From assembly GCA_030693515.1 (NCBI GenBank), contig JAUYAK010000038.1, positions 1 to 44,590 on the forward strand: a DNA stretch of 44,590 nt, written 5' to 3'. Every line of letters begins with the position of its first letter. Positions within the stretch are counted from its first letter, which is position 1. This stretch comes from Opitutaceae bacterium. Lineage in GTDB: Bacteria; Verrucomicrobiota; Verrucomicrobiia; Opitutales; Opitutaceae. Positions 17,996 through 26,723 of the stretch are shown one piece after another. A model generated the notes under the pieces. That model saw only the letters and a program-made list of their open reading frames with translations, had not been told where the DNA came from and ran no database searches. The position numbers were made by a program, and so were the translations under genes.

Positions 17996-18643
17996 TCACT
18001 TCAAACGCGCCTGCACCTCGGCCCAGATTTTCTTTTCGATCGCGTCCTCGGTCTTGGTGCCATCGACGACGATGAAGCGCTCGGGCATGCCCTGCGCGAG
18101 CACGAGGTAGCCTTCGCGCACCTTCTTGTAGAAGCCCACGTTTTCGCGCTCCATGCGGTCGGGCAGATCGGAGGCGCGGGTCTTGAGGCGGGCGAGGCTG
18201 ACCTCCTCCGGCACATCGATCACAATCGTAAGATCCGGCATCACGTCGCCGACGGCGAAGCGGTTGATCTGCGCCACGGGATCGGCGGCGAGGTTGCGGC
18301 CGATGCCTTGGTAAACAGTCGAGGAATCGAGGAAACGGTCGCTGAGCACGATCGCACCGCGCAGCAGGGCCGGCGCGATGACCTCGCGCACGAGCTGCGC
18401 GCGGGCGGCGGTGAAGAGCAGCAGCTCCGTCTCGGCGCACATCTCGTCGCCCTTGGAGTTGTGGACGATGATGTTCCGGATCTGCTCGCCGATCTCCGTG
18501 CCGCCAGGCTCGCGGGTCGTGACGACATCGCGGTGGGTCTTCTGAAAGTGCGCCGCAAGGCGCGCGATCTGGGTGGACTTGCCCGAGCCTTCGGAACCTT
18601 CGAAGGAAACCAGGCGGCCGGCGGGTTTGTTTTTCGACGACAT
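17996..18643 (-). CDS. tmk: Thymidylate kinase
   Basis: Phosphorylates dTMP to dTDP for DNA synthesis. The 215-residue protein has the P-loop FEGSEGSGKSTQI (~14-26), the DR[Y/F] motif LSDRFLDSSTVYQG, TTREPGGTEIGEQIR, FTAARAQLV, and the lid region RMERENVGFYKKVREGY. Length and motifs match bacterial Tmk. It starts 18 bp after the upstream sugar-kinase stop, within the same minus-strand cluster. Confidence 0.95.
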   Translation of the reverse strand: MSSKNKPAGRLVSFEGSEGSGKSTQIARLAAHFQKTHRDVVTTREPGGTEIGEQIRNIIVHNSKGDEMCAETELLLFTAARAQLVREVIAPALLRGAIVLSDRFLDSSTVYQGIGRNLAADPVAQINRFAVGDVMPDLTIVIDVPEEVSLARLKTRASDLPDRMERENVGFYKKVREGYLVLAQGMPERFIVVDGTKTEDAIEKKIWAEVQARLK

Positions 18644-18661
18644 GAGTAAGAATGGCGGCGC

Positions 18662-19771
18662 TCAGCGCCAGTTGGCGAGGAAGGTTTCCAGCGCGGCGAG
18701 GCTGGGGCTCTCGCCGGTGCGCACGTAGTGGCCGCTCGTGCTCACGCCGAGCGCGAGGCACCCCTCAGGATCGAGGCCGAGGAGCTGGCCGGTGGTGAAA
18801 CCCGCGTTGAAGTGATCGCCGGCGCCGGTGGTGATCTTCGGCTGCGCGGTGTAGGGGCCGGGCACGCAGGCGGAGCCCGCGGCGGTGGCGCACGCGGCGC
18901 ACTCGACCGGGTGGATGACGACGGTGTGCAGGCCGAGCTGGGTGCGGATGGCGGTAGCGGCGGCGCGGAGGCTGGCCTCCTCGGCGCTCACTGTGCCGCA
19001 GCCGAGCGCGGCGGCGACCTGCTGGGCCTCCTTGAGGTTGAGCCCGAGCGTCACGCGGCCGAACGGGGAGAACTTTCCAATCGCCACGAGCGCGGCGCGC
19101 AAATCCTCGGCGGAGCGTTTTTCGGGATCGGCGAGGTCGAAAAAGAAGACGCGATCCGGCGCGGGCGGCAGCTTCGGCAGCACGTGCTCGGTGAGCGCGG
19201 TGAAGATGGCCGTCATGTTGGGGATCATCGTCCAGTTCACCAGCGCCACGAGGCTGGCGGCGGCGATCTCGGCGTGGAAGGCGGCTTCGCCCATCACGGC
19301 GCAGATGCGGTCGTAGGTGATCTCGTCGAGGCAGCGCATCTGGCCGAGCATCAACTTGCCGTCGTTGCACTCGATCGCGGTCGTCTGGGCGGCGGCGCAG
19401 ATCGAGACCGTCCGGGCGCGGGCGGCCATCGCGGCGAAGACCGGATGGATCGCGGGCTCGCCGACGGCGCCAATATAGGTCACGCGCGTGCCGGCGGAGA
19501 GGAGGGCGTTGGCCATGATCGGGCCGTTGCCGCCGAGCTTGTCGATGCGCGGGTAGAGCTCGATGTTGGTGCTCTTGCCGGCGGCGGCGCTGATGCGCTG
19601 GCCGAGCTCGGCGAGCGTGGTGATGGGCGTGAAATTATCCCCGGCGCTCCGGCGCAGGCCGACGGGCGTGACGATGGTATCGACGAAGCCGTCGAAGCCC
19701 ACGAGGGCGCTGGCGGAGCCGATGGCGGTGCGGCGGGACTTGAGTTGCTCGAGGGCGCGTTGGCGGAACAT
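18662..19771 (-). CDS. PfkB-family carbohydrate kinase
   Basis: Ribokinase-fold sugar or nucleoside kinase of unknown substrate, 369 residues. The N-terminal substrate region has VGFDGFVDTIV and KLGGNGPIMANALLSAG. The C-terminal signature is KITTGAGDHFNAGFTTG, with the anion-hole GAGD whose Asp is the catalytic base. Between these are variable strands. The mid-region is longer than in ribokinase and includes several Cys residues (AACATAAGSACVPG). It is the first gene of the minus-strand cluster with tmk, holB and a TPR gene. It is divergent from the ExbB/TolQ gene across 148 bp. ATG 19771 is used because upstream in-frame codons give an Arg-rich, unlikely extension. Confidence 0.85.
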   Translation of the reverse strand: MFRQRALEQLKSRRTAIGSASALVGFDGFVDTIVTPVGLRRSAGDNFTPITTLAELGQRISAAAGKSTNIELYPRIDKLGGNGPIMANALLSAGTRVTYIGAVGEPAIHPVFAAMAARARTVSICAAAQTTAIECNDGKLMLGQMRCLDEITYDRICAVMGEAAFHAEIAAASLVALVNWTMIPNMTAIFTALTEHVLPKLPPAPDRVFFFDLADPEKRSAEDLRAALVAIGKFSPFGRVTLGLNLKEAQQVAAALGCGTVSAEEASLRAAATAIRTQLGLHTVVIHPVECAACATAAGSACVPGPYTAQPKITTGAGDHFNAGFTTGQLLGLDPEGCLALGVSTSGHYVRTGESPSLAALETFLANWR

Positions 19772-19919
19772 AAATGGATCGGGGAAGGAGGGACGGGGGA
19801 CCGAGCAAAAAACCCGCGCCAGCCGTCGCAAACAGATTCGCGCGCGGGCCGTGAACAACTCGGCCGGGTTTTCCGTTGAACGTGCGGATCAAACCCGGCA
19901 TCTGTGTGCGCTACGCCTC

Positions 19920-20621
19920 ATGCTTGTGCCGAATTTTTTCCCTCCTGTCCTCGCGACCAACATCATCGACATCTTCGAACGCTGCGGGACCATCGACAAA
20001 ATCATCGTGCTGGGCCTCGCCGTGGCGAGCCTGGTGGCCTGGACCGTGATGTTCGGCAAGCACGCCGAGCTGAGACGGCTGCGCGCGCTGAACCGCTCGT
20101 TCGAGGGCCACCTGCGCGACCAGCGCACGCTGCTCGATCTGCCGGAATCGTTTCGCGACAAGCGCACGATCCCCTACGCGGATTTGTTCGCCGATGCCGT
20201 GGAGGGCTACTGGCGCGCCGCGGCCATCGGGCGCGAGCGCGGGGTGGAGAGTTCGCGCGCCCGGCTCGAGCACGCGGAGAACGCCCTCCAGCGCGCCATC
20301 GCGCGCCAGACCCTGCGCTACGAATCGAGCATGATTTTCCTCGCCTCGATCGTGTCGGGCGCGCCGTTCATCGGCCTGCTCGGCACCGTGTGGGGCGTGA
20401 TGGAGGCCTTCAGCGCGATCGCGACGCAGCAGACGGCGGGCATCCAGCAGCTCGCGCCGGGCGTCTCGGGCGCGATGCTCGCCACGATCGCCGGCCTCGT
20501 CGTCGCCATCCCCTCAGTCTTCGGCTACAATTTCCTGCTCGGCCACACCCGCCAGATGGTCTCGGAGCTGGAAAGCTTCGCGAGTTCGCTCGCCGATCGC
20601 ATCGAGCTTGAGTCGAACTGA
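19920..20621 (+). CDS. MotA/TolQ/ExbB proton channel protein
   Basis: Inner-membrane subunit of a proton-motive-force motor that powers TonB or Tol systems. The 233-residue protein has three membrane segments: IIVLGLAVASLVAWTVMF near the N-terminus, then SSMIFLASIVSGAPFIGLLGTVWGVM and MLATIAGLVVAIPSVFGYNFLL. The family signature GLLGTVWGVMEAF is present, and a large cytoplasmic loop lies between segments 1 and 2. ATG 19920 places the first membrane segment at the expected distance. It is the first gene of an operon with an ExbD/TolR and a TonB C-terminal protein. No pal or tolB follows, so an ExbB role is somewhat more likely than TolQ. Confidence 0.9.
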   Translation: MLVPNFFPPVLATNIIDIFERCGTIDKIIVLGLAVASLVAWTVMFGKHAELRRLRALNRSFEGHLRDQRTLLDLPESFRDKRTIPYADLFADAVEGYWRAAAIGRERGVESSRARLEHAENALQRAIARQTLRYESSMIFLASIVSGAPFIGLLGTVWGVMEAFSAIATQQTAGIQQLAPGVSGAMLATIAGLVVAIPSVFGYNFLLGHTRQMVSELESFASSLADRIELESN

Positions 20622-20634
20622 GGGATACCCCGCC

Positions 20635-21066
20635 ATGGCCCGCAATTTCCGCCGTCACCGCGCCTCGCACCCCATCGCGGACCTCAACGTGACCAATCTG
20701 ATCGATCTCGGGTTCATCCTGCTCGTGATTTTCATGATCGCGACGCCGCTCATGCAGCAGGAGCAGACGATCGCGATCAATCTGCCGACGGTCGCAAAGT
20801 CCCCGCAGCAGAAAGTCGATCCGAAGGACCGCTTCGTCGCCGTGGGCGTCAACGCCCGCGGCCTCTTCATCGACAACGAGCGCACGACCGTGACGCTCGC
20901 GGAACTGCGCACCCGGCTGCGCATGCTCGCCGCCGAGCCCAAGCAGCCCGTGATCCGCATCCGGGGCGACGGCACCGTGCCCTATCAGCGCGTGGCCGAA
21001 CTTTTCACCGAGGTCGAGCGGGCGGGTCTTACCCGCTTCATGATCGACACGAAGACGGAGGACTGA
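20635..21066 (+). CDS. ExbD/TolR family biopolymer transport protein
   Basis: Single-span partner of ExbB/TolQ that carries the proton-conducting Asp. In the 143-residue protein, a short basic cytoplasmic start is followed by one membrane helix. In it, ADLNVTNLIDLGFILLVIFM has the key Asp in the usual place. A periplasmic domain then contains TIAINLPTVAKS and a conserved VIRIRGDGTVPYQRVAELF. ATG 20635 is chosen because GAGGGA lies just upstream and the gap from the preceding stop is 13 bp. The next gene starts 7 bp after the stop. Confidence 0.92.
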   Translation: MARNFRRHRASHPIADLNVTNLIDLGFILLVIFMIATPLMQQEQTIAINLPTVAKSPQQKVDPKDRFVAVGVNARGLFIDNERTTVTLAELRTRLRMLAAEPKQPVIRIRGDGTVPYQRVAELFTEVERAGLTRFMIDTKTED

Positions 21067-21073
21067 GGGCACC

Positions 21074-21967
21074 ATGGACCCGGGCTCGCCGCGCGCCTTC
21101 CTTTTTTCACTGGGGCTGCACGCCCTGGTCTTGGTGACCATGTTCCTCAGCCTGGTCTCCAAGCCCGACGAGCCACCGCAGAAGATTTTGCAGCTCGTCG
21201 CTGGCGAGGGCGACAACTACATGGCCACCGAGGCTCCGGCGCTGGGCGTGACCGGGGGGGTGACCGTGCCGGCCACGAAGGCCGTGGAGCCCAAGCCGGC
21301 GCCACCGCCGGAGCCCGCGCCGCCGACCCCTGCTCCGCCGACGCCGTCGCCAACGCCGCCGACCAAGGCGACGGTCTCGGAGGAGATCCCGAATTTCTCG
21401 AAGCAGATCACGCGCAGGCTCATCGTCGCGGAGTCGAAGGCGAAACTCGAACTCAAGCGGGAGGCGGCGGCGAAGAAGAAGCGCGAGGATGAGGAGCGGA
21501 AGCGAATCTCCAAGGAGGAGTTTGATCAGAAGAACAAGGCGAAGAGCGCCCCGGCGCCGGCGAAGAACACGCCCACCAAGGTCGCGAAGATCGACGCCGA
21601 GGGCATCGCCAAGGGCGTCGTCGGCGGATCGCCCAACAACAAAGTCGGCGGGGCCGGCGGCAAGGCCCTGACCGCCTCCGAGGGCGACGAGGCCGAGCGC
21701 TACGGCGCCGCGCTGCTGCAGCGCCTGAAGGACGCCCTTGATCGCATACCCGGCCTCAACGACGGACTGCGCGCCGAGGCCGAGTTCACCATCGAGACCG
21801 ACGGCCGGCTCACGCGCGCGCGCATCACGAGGTCGTCGCGCAACGACGCTTTCGACAAGGCGGTGCTCGACTCCATCGCGGCGGTGCGGATGGGTCCGCG
21901 GCCCAAGGGTGTGGGGACGGTCCAGACGGTGCCGTTTTCCACTTATGGGCGGCAGGAAAAGGGCTGA
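21074..21967 (+). CDS. TonB/TolA-like energy transducer
   Basis: The 297-residue protein is anchored by one N-terminal helix (FLFSLGLHALVLVTMFL). It then has a long Pro/Ala-rich linker (~75-105) and a Lys/Glu-rich coiled region (KLELKREAAAKKKREDEE). The C-terminal domain has ALLQRLKDALDRIP, AEFTIETDGRLTRARI and FDKAVLDSIAAV, typical of the TonB C-terminal fold. It spans the periplasm to link the ExbB/ExbD motor to outer-membrane receptors. The Lys/Glu coil also resembles TolA, so TonB versus TolA is not settled. It is the last gene of the operon and ends 59 bp before tRNA-Ala. Confidence 0.88.
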   Translation: MDPGSPRAFLFSLGLHALVLVTMFLSLVSKPDEPPQKILQLVAGEGDNYMATEAPALGVTGGVTVPATKAVEPKPAPPPEPAPPTPAPPTPSPTPPTKATVSEEIPNFSKQITRRLIVAESKAKLELKREAAAKKKREDEERKRISKEEFDQKNKAKSAPAPAKNTPTKVAKIDAEGIAKGVVGGSPNNKVGGAGGKALTASEGDEAERYGAALLQRLKDALDRIPGLNDGLRAEAEFTIETDGRLTRARITRSSRNDAFDKAVLDSIAAVRMGPRPKGVGTVQTVPFSTYGRQEKG

Positions 21968-22026
21968 GAAAGTCCTTGCGTTCGTCGCCGGAACTTTGAT
22001 TTTTCTCGCCCCTCGCAAGTGTGAAT

Positions 22027-22102
22027 GGGCTCTTAGCTCAGTTGGTAGAGCGCCTCAATGGCATTGAGGAGGTCAGGAGTTCGAGCCTCCTAGGGTCCAC
22101 CA
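22027..22102 (+). tRNA. tRNA-Ala (anticodon GGC)
   Basis: A full 76-nt cloverleaf. The acceptor GGGCTCT pairs with AGGGTCC and includes the G3-U70 alanine identity pair. The D arm is GCTCAGTTGGTAGAGC. The anticodon stem CCTCA/TGAGG has loop ATGGCAT (anticodon GGC), and the T arm is AGGAG-TTCGAGC-CTCCT. CCA is encoded. A terminator follows directly. Confidence 0.97.
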
Positions 22103-22108
22103 CTTTTT

Positions 22109-22137
22109 CCCCGCCTTTCACGGCGGGGATTTTTTTT
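22109..22137 (+). terminator. Factor-independent terminator after tRNA-Ala
   Basis: The 7-bp GC stem CCCCGCC / GGCGGGG, with a 6-nt loop (22109-22128), is followed by A and eight T residues (22130-22137). This is a textbook intrinsic terminator, placed 7 nt after the tRNA CCA end. Confidence 0.93.
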
Positions 22138-22221
22138 GCCGAGGCCAGGGCGCGGAACCTGGCCCAATTGGTGCATTGACCGTCAACCGCGGCGAAGCGA
22201 CAAACCACGCTCTCCGATCGC

Positions 22222-23646
<1,425 letters not shown>

Positions 23647-23668
23647 CCTCCACCCGACCTTTATCCCC

Positions 23669-24619
23669 ATGAAATCCCTCGTGCGCCTGTTGTTTCTGAC
23701 CGTGGCTCTGGCGTCGGCGCTCGCGGCTGCGCCGGCGACGAAGAAAGTCCTCTTCTTCACCAAATCCTCCGGCTTCGAGCACGATGTGATCAAGACGCTC
23801 GACGGTCCGCGCTACGGCGCGGCGTTCCGCGTGCTCCGCGAGCTGGGCGCACAGCATAACATCGAGTTCGTTTTCTCGAAGGACGGCAGCCTCTTTTCCA
23901 AGGATTACCTCGCGCAGTTCGACGCGTTCTTCTTCGCCACGAGCGGCGATCTCACGCTGGCGAAGAACAATCCGGCGCAGGGCGATGGCAATCCGCCGAT
24001 GACGCCCGCCGGCAAGCAGGCGCTGCTCGATGCGATCGCGGGCGGCAAGGGCTTCGTCGGCACGCACAACGCCTCGGACACCTTCCACGCGCCGGGCAAC
24101 CAGGACCACGGCCCCGCGCGCAACGAGCCCGACGGCGCCAACACCGACCCCTACGGCAAGATGCTCGGCGCTTCGTTCATCAAGCACGACGCGCAGCAGC
24201 CGGCGCGCATGATCATCGCGGATGCGAAGTTCCCCGGCATGGCCGCGGTGCCGGCGGATTTCGTCCTGCATGAGGAATGGTATTCGCTGAAGAATTTTGC
24301 GCCCGATCTGCACGTGCTGATGGTGCAGGACACGAGCACGATGACCGGCCCGTCGTATGCGCGGCCCAACTATCCCGCGACGTGGGTGCGGCTGCACGGG
24401 CAAGGGCGGGTCTTCTACACCAATATGGGGCATCGCGACGATGTGTGGGCCAACCCGATTTTCCAATCGGTGCTGATGGGCGGGCTGAATTGGGCGCTGC
24501 GGCGCGTCGAGGCCGACGTCACGCCGAACATCGCCACCGTGGCGCCCCAAGCCGGCGTGCTGCCGAAATACGTCGCACCGCCTCCGCCGAAGCAGAAGCA
24601 GGCGGCGAAGAAAAAATAG
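23669..24619 (+). CDS. Secreted ThuA-domain protein
   Basis: The 316-residue protein has a signal peptide (MKSLVRLLFLTVALASALA). Its single ThuA-like domain, of class I glutamine-amidotransferase-like fold, has KVLFFTKSSGFEHDVI, FDAFFFATSGDL, GKGFVGTHNASDTF, FVLHEEWYSLKNF, and WVRLHGQGRVFYTNMGHRDD, ending near LMGGLNWAL. ThuA proteins are linked to sugar (trehalose) use in rhizobia and are common as secreted proteins in Verrucomicrobiota and Planctomycetota; the reaction here is unknown. The end is a Pro/Lys tail (PPPPKQKQAAKKK). It is 22 bp downstream of the response regulator and 17 bp upstream of rdgB. Confidence 0.88.
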   Translation: MKSLVRLLFLTVALASALAAAPATKKVLFFTKSSGFEHDVIKTLDGPRYGAAFRVLRELGAQHNIEFVFSKDGSLFSKDYLAQFDAFFFATSGDLTLAKNNPAQGDGNPPMTPAGKQALLDAIAGGKGFVGTHNASDTFHAPGNQDHGPARNEPDGANTDPYGKMLGASFIKHDAQQPARMIIADAKFPGMAAVPADFVLHEEWYSLKNFAPDLHVLMVQDTSTMTGPSYARPNYPATWVRLHGQGRVFYTNMGHRDDVWANPIFQSVLMGGLNWALRRVEADVTPNIATVAPQAGVLPKYVAPPPPKQKQAAKKK

Positions 24620-24636
24620 GCGGCCGGCCGAGCGCG

Positions 24637-25239
24637 ATGATCGAGTTCTGCCTTGCTTCGGGCAACGCGCACAAGGTGGCGGAGCTGCAGGCGCTCGCGG
24701 GCACGAGCGGGCTGGCCGTGCGCATCCGATCGGCGCGTGAGTTTGGCGGGATGCCGGCGGTGGAGGAGGACACGGGGACCTTTGTCGGCAACGCGCGCAA
24801 GAAAGCGCTCGCGCTGCGCGCGCGCCTGCCGGCCGAGGTGTGGGCGCTCGCGGACGACAGCGGGGTGTGCGTGGACGCGCTCGGTGGCGCGCCTGGCGTC
24901 GAATCGGCCTACTACGCTGGGCCGGTGTGCGACCCGGCGGCGAATCTGGCGAAACTCGTCGCGACCATGCGCGGCGTGCCGGCGGAGCGGCGGCGGGCGC
25001 GGTTTGTCTGCGTGCTCGTCGCACTCGGCGCAGACGGCGAGGAGCGGGTGGTCGAGGGCGAGTGCTGCGGGCGGCTGCTGGCCGAGCCGCAGGGCGGCGG
25101 CGGGTTCGGCTATGATCCGATTTTTTTGCCCGACGGCCACACGGCGAGCTACGCCGAGATCACCGAGGCGGAGAAAAACCGGATCAGCCACCGCGCCCGG
25201 GCGTGGGCGCAGCTGGCGGATTGGATTAGGACGCGGTAG
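24637..25239 (+). CDS. rdgB: dITP/XTP pyrophosphatase (RdgB/HAM1)
   Basis: House-cleaning nucleoside triphosphate pyrophosphatase that removes dITP, ITP and XTP. The 200-residue protein has all family motifs: CLASGNAHKVAEL, FVGNARKKA, ALADDSGVCVDALGG with the catalytic Asp pair, GFGYDPIFLPDG, and the end EKNRISHRARA. ATG 24637 gives the family N-terminus. It may be co-transcribed with the upstream ThuA gene. Immediately downstream the repeat-rich patch begins. Confidence 0.95.
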   Translation: MIEFCLASGNAHKVAELQALAGTSGLAVRIRSAREFGGMPAVEEDTGTFVGNARKKALALRARLPAEVWALADDSGVCVDALGGAPGVESAYYAGPVCDPAANLAKLVATMRGVPAERRRARFVCVLVALGADGEERVVEGECCGRLLAEPQGGGGFGYDPIFLPDGHTASYAEITEAEKNRISHRARAWAQLADWIRTR

Positions 25240-25256
25240 CGCGGGCGTCGCGGATT

Positions 25257-25408
25257 ATACCAACGTCCCTTGATATTTGGACTTCAGGATGGTGGGGCCG
25301 CTTCTCCGCAAGCGGCCTGGGTTTGAGTCGCGAATCGCCCTGCCACCCAGGCCGGCTCGGAGAGCCAGCCCCACCTTGGCAAAGTCTAAATATTACAAGA
25401 CGCTGGGA
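25257..25408. repeat. MITE-like element with nested family A repeat (copy 3)
   Basis: The outer arms at 25257-25284 and 25382-25408 are imperfect inverted repeats of about 27 bp (left arm includes GATATTTGGACTT, right arm AAGTCTAAATATT). Nested inside, 25291-25375 is bounded by GGTGGGGCCGCTTCTCCG and AGCCCCACC-type ends and carries the family A core (CGCCCTG then ACCCAGGCCGGCT) seen at 1829 and 7967. No gene is encoded. The right arm abuts the stop codon of a receptor remnant. Confidence 0.7.
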
Positions 25409-25603
25409 TTAGAGGTCGAAGCCGACCGTGAACACGAACACGCGCGGCTCGACGCGCGCCCACGCGACGTATTGGCCGGTGGAGAGCACGCGGTTGGGCA
25501 CGAGGTCGTGCTCGTCGAGGATGTTGCGGACGTTGAGCTGCACGCGATCGTTCGTGTTGCCGAGAAATTTGGTGCGACCGCGGTAGGCGATAGCGGCATC
25601 GGC
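25409..25603 (-). pseudogene. Orphan C-terminal fragment of a TonB-dependent receptor
   Basis: About 65 codons on the minus strand read as the last strands of an outer-membrane TonB-dependent receptor barrel: AIAYRGRTKFLGN, DRVQLNVRNILDE, VLSTGQYVAWARVEPR and the terminal VFVFTVGFDL before the stop at 25409. The RVQLNVRNILDE and hydrophobic-alternating end are typical of receptor C-termini. The rest of the receptor, which should be about 800-900 residues, is missing. The reading frame runs upstream straight into the family C repeat (25601-25691). There is no start codon of its own, so it is read as a remnant. Confidence 0.65.
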
Positions 25604-25691
25604 CGCCCGCTGGCGGGCGCTCAGGGTTGAAAGGATGAGCGCGAGCAAGCTCGCGGCCTACCCGCCAGTCGTTCGCTTTCAAACTATACCA
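25601..25691 (-). repeat. MITE-like element, family C copy 2 (truncated, inverted)
   Basis: The reverse complement of this stretch matches the element at 15862-15976: it has the terminal GTGGTATAGTTTG, then AACGAACGACT, GCGAGCTTGCTCGCGCT and CTGAGCGCCCGC, in the same order. The match stops near 25601, where the receptor remnant begins, so the distal inverted end is lost. It lies 57 bp from the 3' end of tRNA-Cys. Confidence 0.72.
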
Positions 25692-25747
25692 CGACCGACG
25701 ATTTCTCACCTGTCGGCGCGTTGGAGGGCGCTGATTTTTGGGGAAAT

Positions 25748-25822
25748 TGGAGGCGCGGGTCGGAATTGAACCGACGCATAGAGGTTTTGCAGACCTCGGC
25801 CTTACCACTTGGCTACCGCGCC
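25748..25822 (-). tRNA. tRNA-Cys (anticodon GCA)
   Basis: A 75-nt cloverleaf on the minus strand. The acceptor GGCGCGG pairs with CCGCGCC, the discriminator is U, and CCA is encoded. The D arm is GCCAAGTGGTAAGGC. The anticodon stem GAGGT/ACCTC has loop CTGCAAA (GCA), and the T arm is GTCGG-TTCAATT-CCGAC. U73 and GCA are the cysteine identity elements. It is flanked by the repeat/remnant patch on one side and a broken lipoprotein gene on the other. Confidence 0.96.
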
Positions 25823-25956
25823 GTGAACTGAGAGGGCGGACGTTGCAGGAAAAAAATGCGCGCGCAAGTGCCGAAATGCGCGGAGCCAAGCGCGGCGGGA
25901 GCCGCCGGGCGGGGCTCGGCGGGAAGACTGTGCGAGGGAGTGGGAAACGAGGAAGC

Positions 25957-26240
25957 CTACCGGCTCACATCCAGTGCTGCGGCTGACTCGGCTGTGCTGT
26001 CGCTCGTCATGCGCAACGTCCGCGTCTCCGCTTCCTTGATCGCCGTATCGATCCGTCGGGTGCGAGCGGTTTGGACTGCGTCAATCGCGCGGAGTTCGCG
26101 ATGCTCACGCGCCCAATGGCTGGTCTGCTGTTCGGGCGACAGCTTATTCCACTCGGCCCGCGTGAGCCCCATCGGGTAATAGGCGCAGCCCGGAGGAAGT
26201 TGATGAGGGTGAGACCGGCCATGAGTGCGGATTTTTTCAT
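25957..26240 (-). pseudogene. Small lipoprotein gene split by a frameshift
   Basis: From ATG 26240 the minus strand reads a signal peptide MKKSALMAGLTLIN. In that frame it then runs into Arg/Ser/Pro-rich nonsense. In the neighbouring frame the sequence continues as LPPGCAYYPMGLTRAEWN and on to a charged helical tail (REHRELRAIDAVQTAR), with a stop at 25957. The joined product would be about 95 residues with a lipobox-like PPGC, a Cys right after the hydrophobic stretch, as in a bacterial lipoprotein. The shift lies near 26195-26202. It may be a true pseudogene, a sequencing error or, less likely, programmed frameshifting. The family is not recognised. Confidence 0.55.
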
Positions 26241-26291
26241 GGCGATAAAAAATCCTTCGGCAGGGCGCTTTGGACCCATGGATTATCGGCC

Positions 26292-26343
26292 GGTTGGTGC
26301 CCCTGGCAAGCTCCAGGGATACTATCCTCGGGTGCGACCAACC
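26292..26343 (-). promoter_or_regulatory. Structured leader element upstream of the split lipoprotein
   Basis: On the minus strand, GGTTGGT pairs exactly with ACCAACC to close a 52-nt element. Inside are two further hairpins, GGAT-AGT-ATCC and CCTGG-AGCTTG-CCAGG. Together they form a compact three-way-junction shape between the candidate promoter (26364-26369) and the lipoprotein start (26240), which is where a riboswitch or other cis-acting RNA would be. No known riboswitch class was recognised. The opposite-strand reading is equally palindromic, so a DNA element (a mobile repeat) is possible. Confidence 0.4.
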
Positions 26344-26363
26344 CGCTTGTCCGACAGGCGAAG

Positions 26364-26387
26364 ATTATATCTTAGTCTCCGTTCCTC
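26364..26387 (-). promoter_or_regulatory. Candidate sigma-70 promoter -10 region for the lipoprotein leader
   Basis: The minus strand carries a perfect TATAAT (26369 to 26364) within an AT-rich stretch. About 19 nt upstream of it is TGGACA, a 5-of-6 match to the -35 hexamer (it starts just beyond the listed span). The -10 sits about 20 nt ahead of the structured leader, a sensible start-site distance. The long spacer lowers confidence. Confidence 0.4.
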
Positions 26388-26392
26388 TTGTC

Positions 26393-26661
26393 CAGCCGAC
26401 GGGGTCAATTCACCCCTCCCTAAAACCCTCCCCATGAATCTTTTTATCTCACCAAGCCTGCCAACCATCGATTCACTTTTCCTGAACTTGACGGGCACAA
26501 CTCATCTGTGGCCAAAACTCCACTCTATGGGTTCCATCATTTCATGTGACGCGGATCGTCAGTATCGGCATCGATCAAGGGGACCGCCCGCCGGTCGCAT
26601 GCCGTGGTTTTGACGAATCGGGTTTCAGATGCGGCGATATGGCTTTCCCGAACGACACAGC
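26393..26661. other. AT-richer gap without a recognised gene
   Basis: This stretch between the lipoprotein promoter and the terminator of the VPDSG-CTERM gene has lower GC than the flanks. It contains only short open frames with no recognisable product, family repeat or hairpin. Confidence 0.5.
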
Positions 26662-26696
26662 AAAAAGCCGCGCTCCCGTGAGGGAGTCGCGGCTTT
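26662..26696 (-). terminator. Factor-independent terminator of the VPDSG-CTERM gene
   Basis: On the minus strand AAAGCCGCG and CTCCC pair with GGGAG and CGCGGCTTT around a 4-nt loop, a ~14-bp stem with a single bulged base. TTTTTGC follows. It lies 27 bp past the stop codon at 26724. Confidence 0.92.
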
Positions 26697-26723
26697 GGAA
26701 AACAGCCAGGCTATCCGAGCTGA

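Noticed and set aside
25748-25822. Genomic-island attachment site at tRNA-Cys
   Set aside because: No integrase gene and no direct repeat of the tRNA 3' end was found nearby; the flanking mess is better explained by the small repeats.
26434-26613. Small plus-strand gene starting MNLFISPSL
   Set aside because: No family resemblance, ribosome site or conserved neighbour; it covers an AT-richer gap and the leader of the VPDSG-CTERM terminator side.
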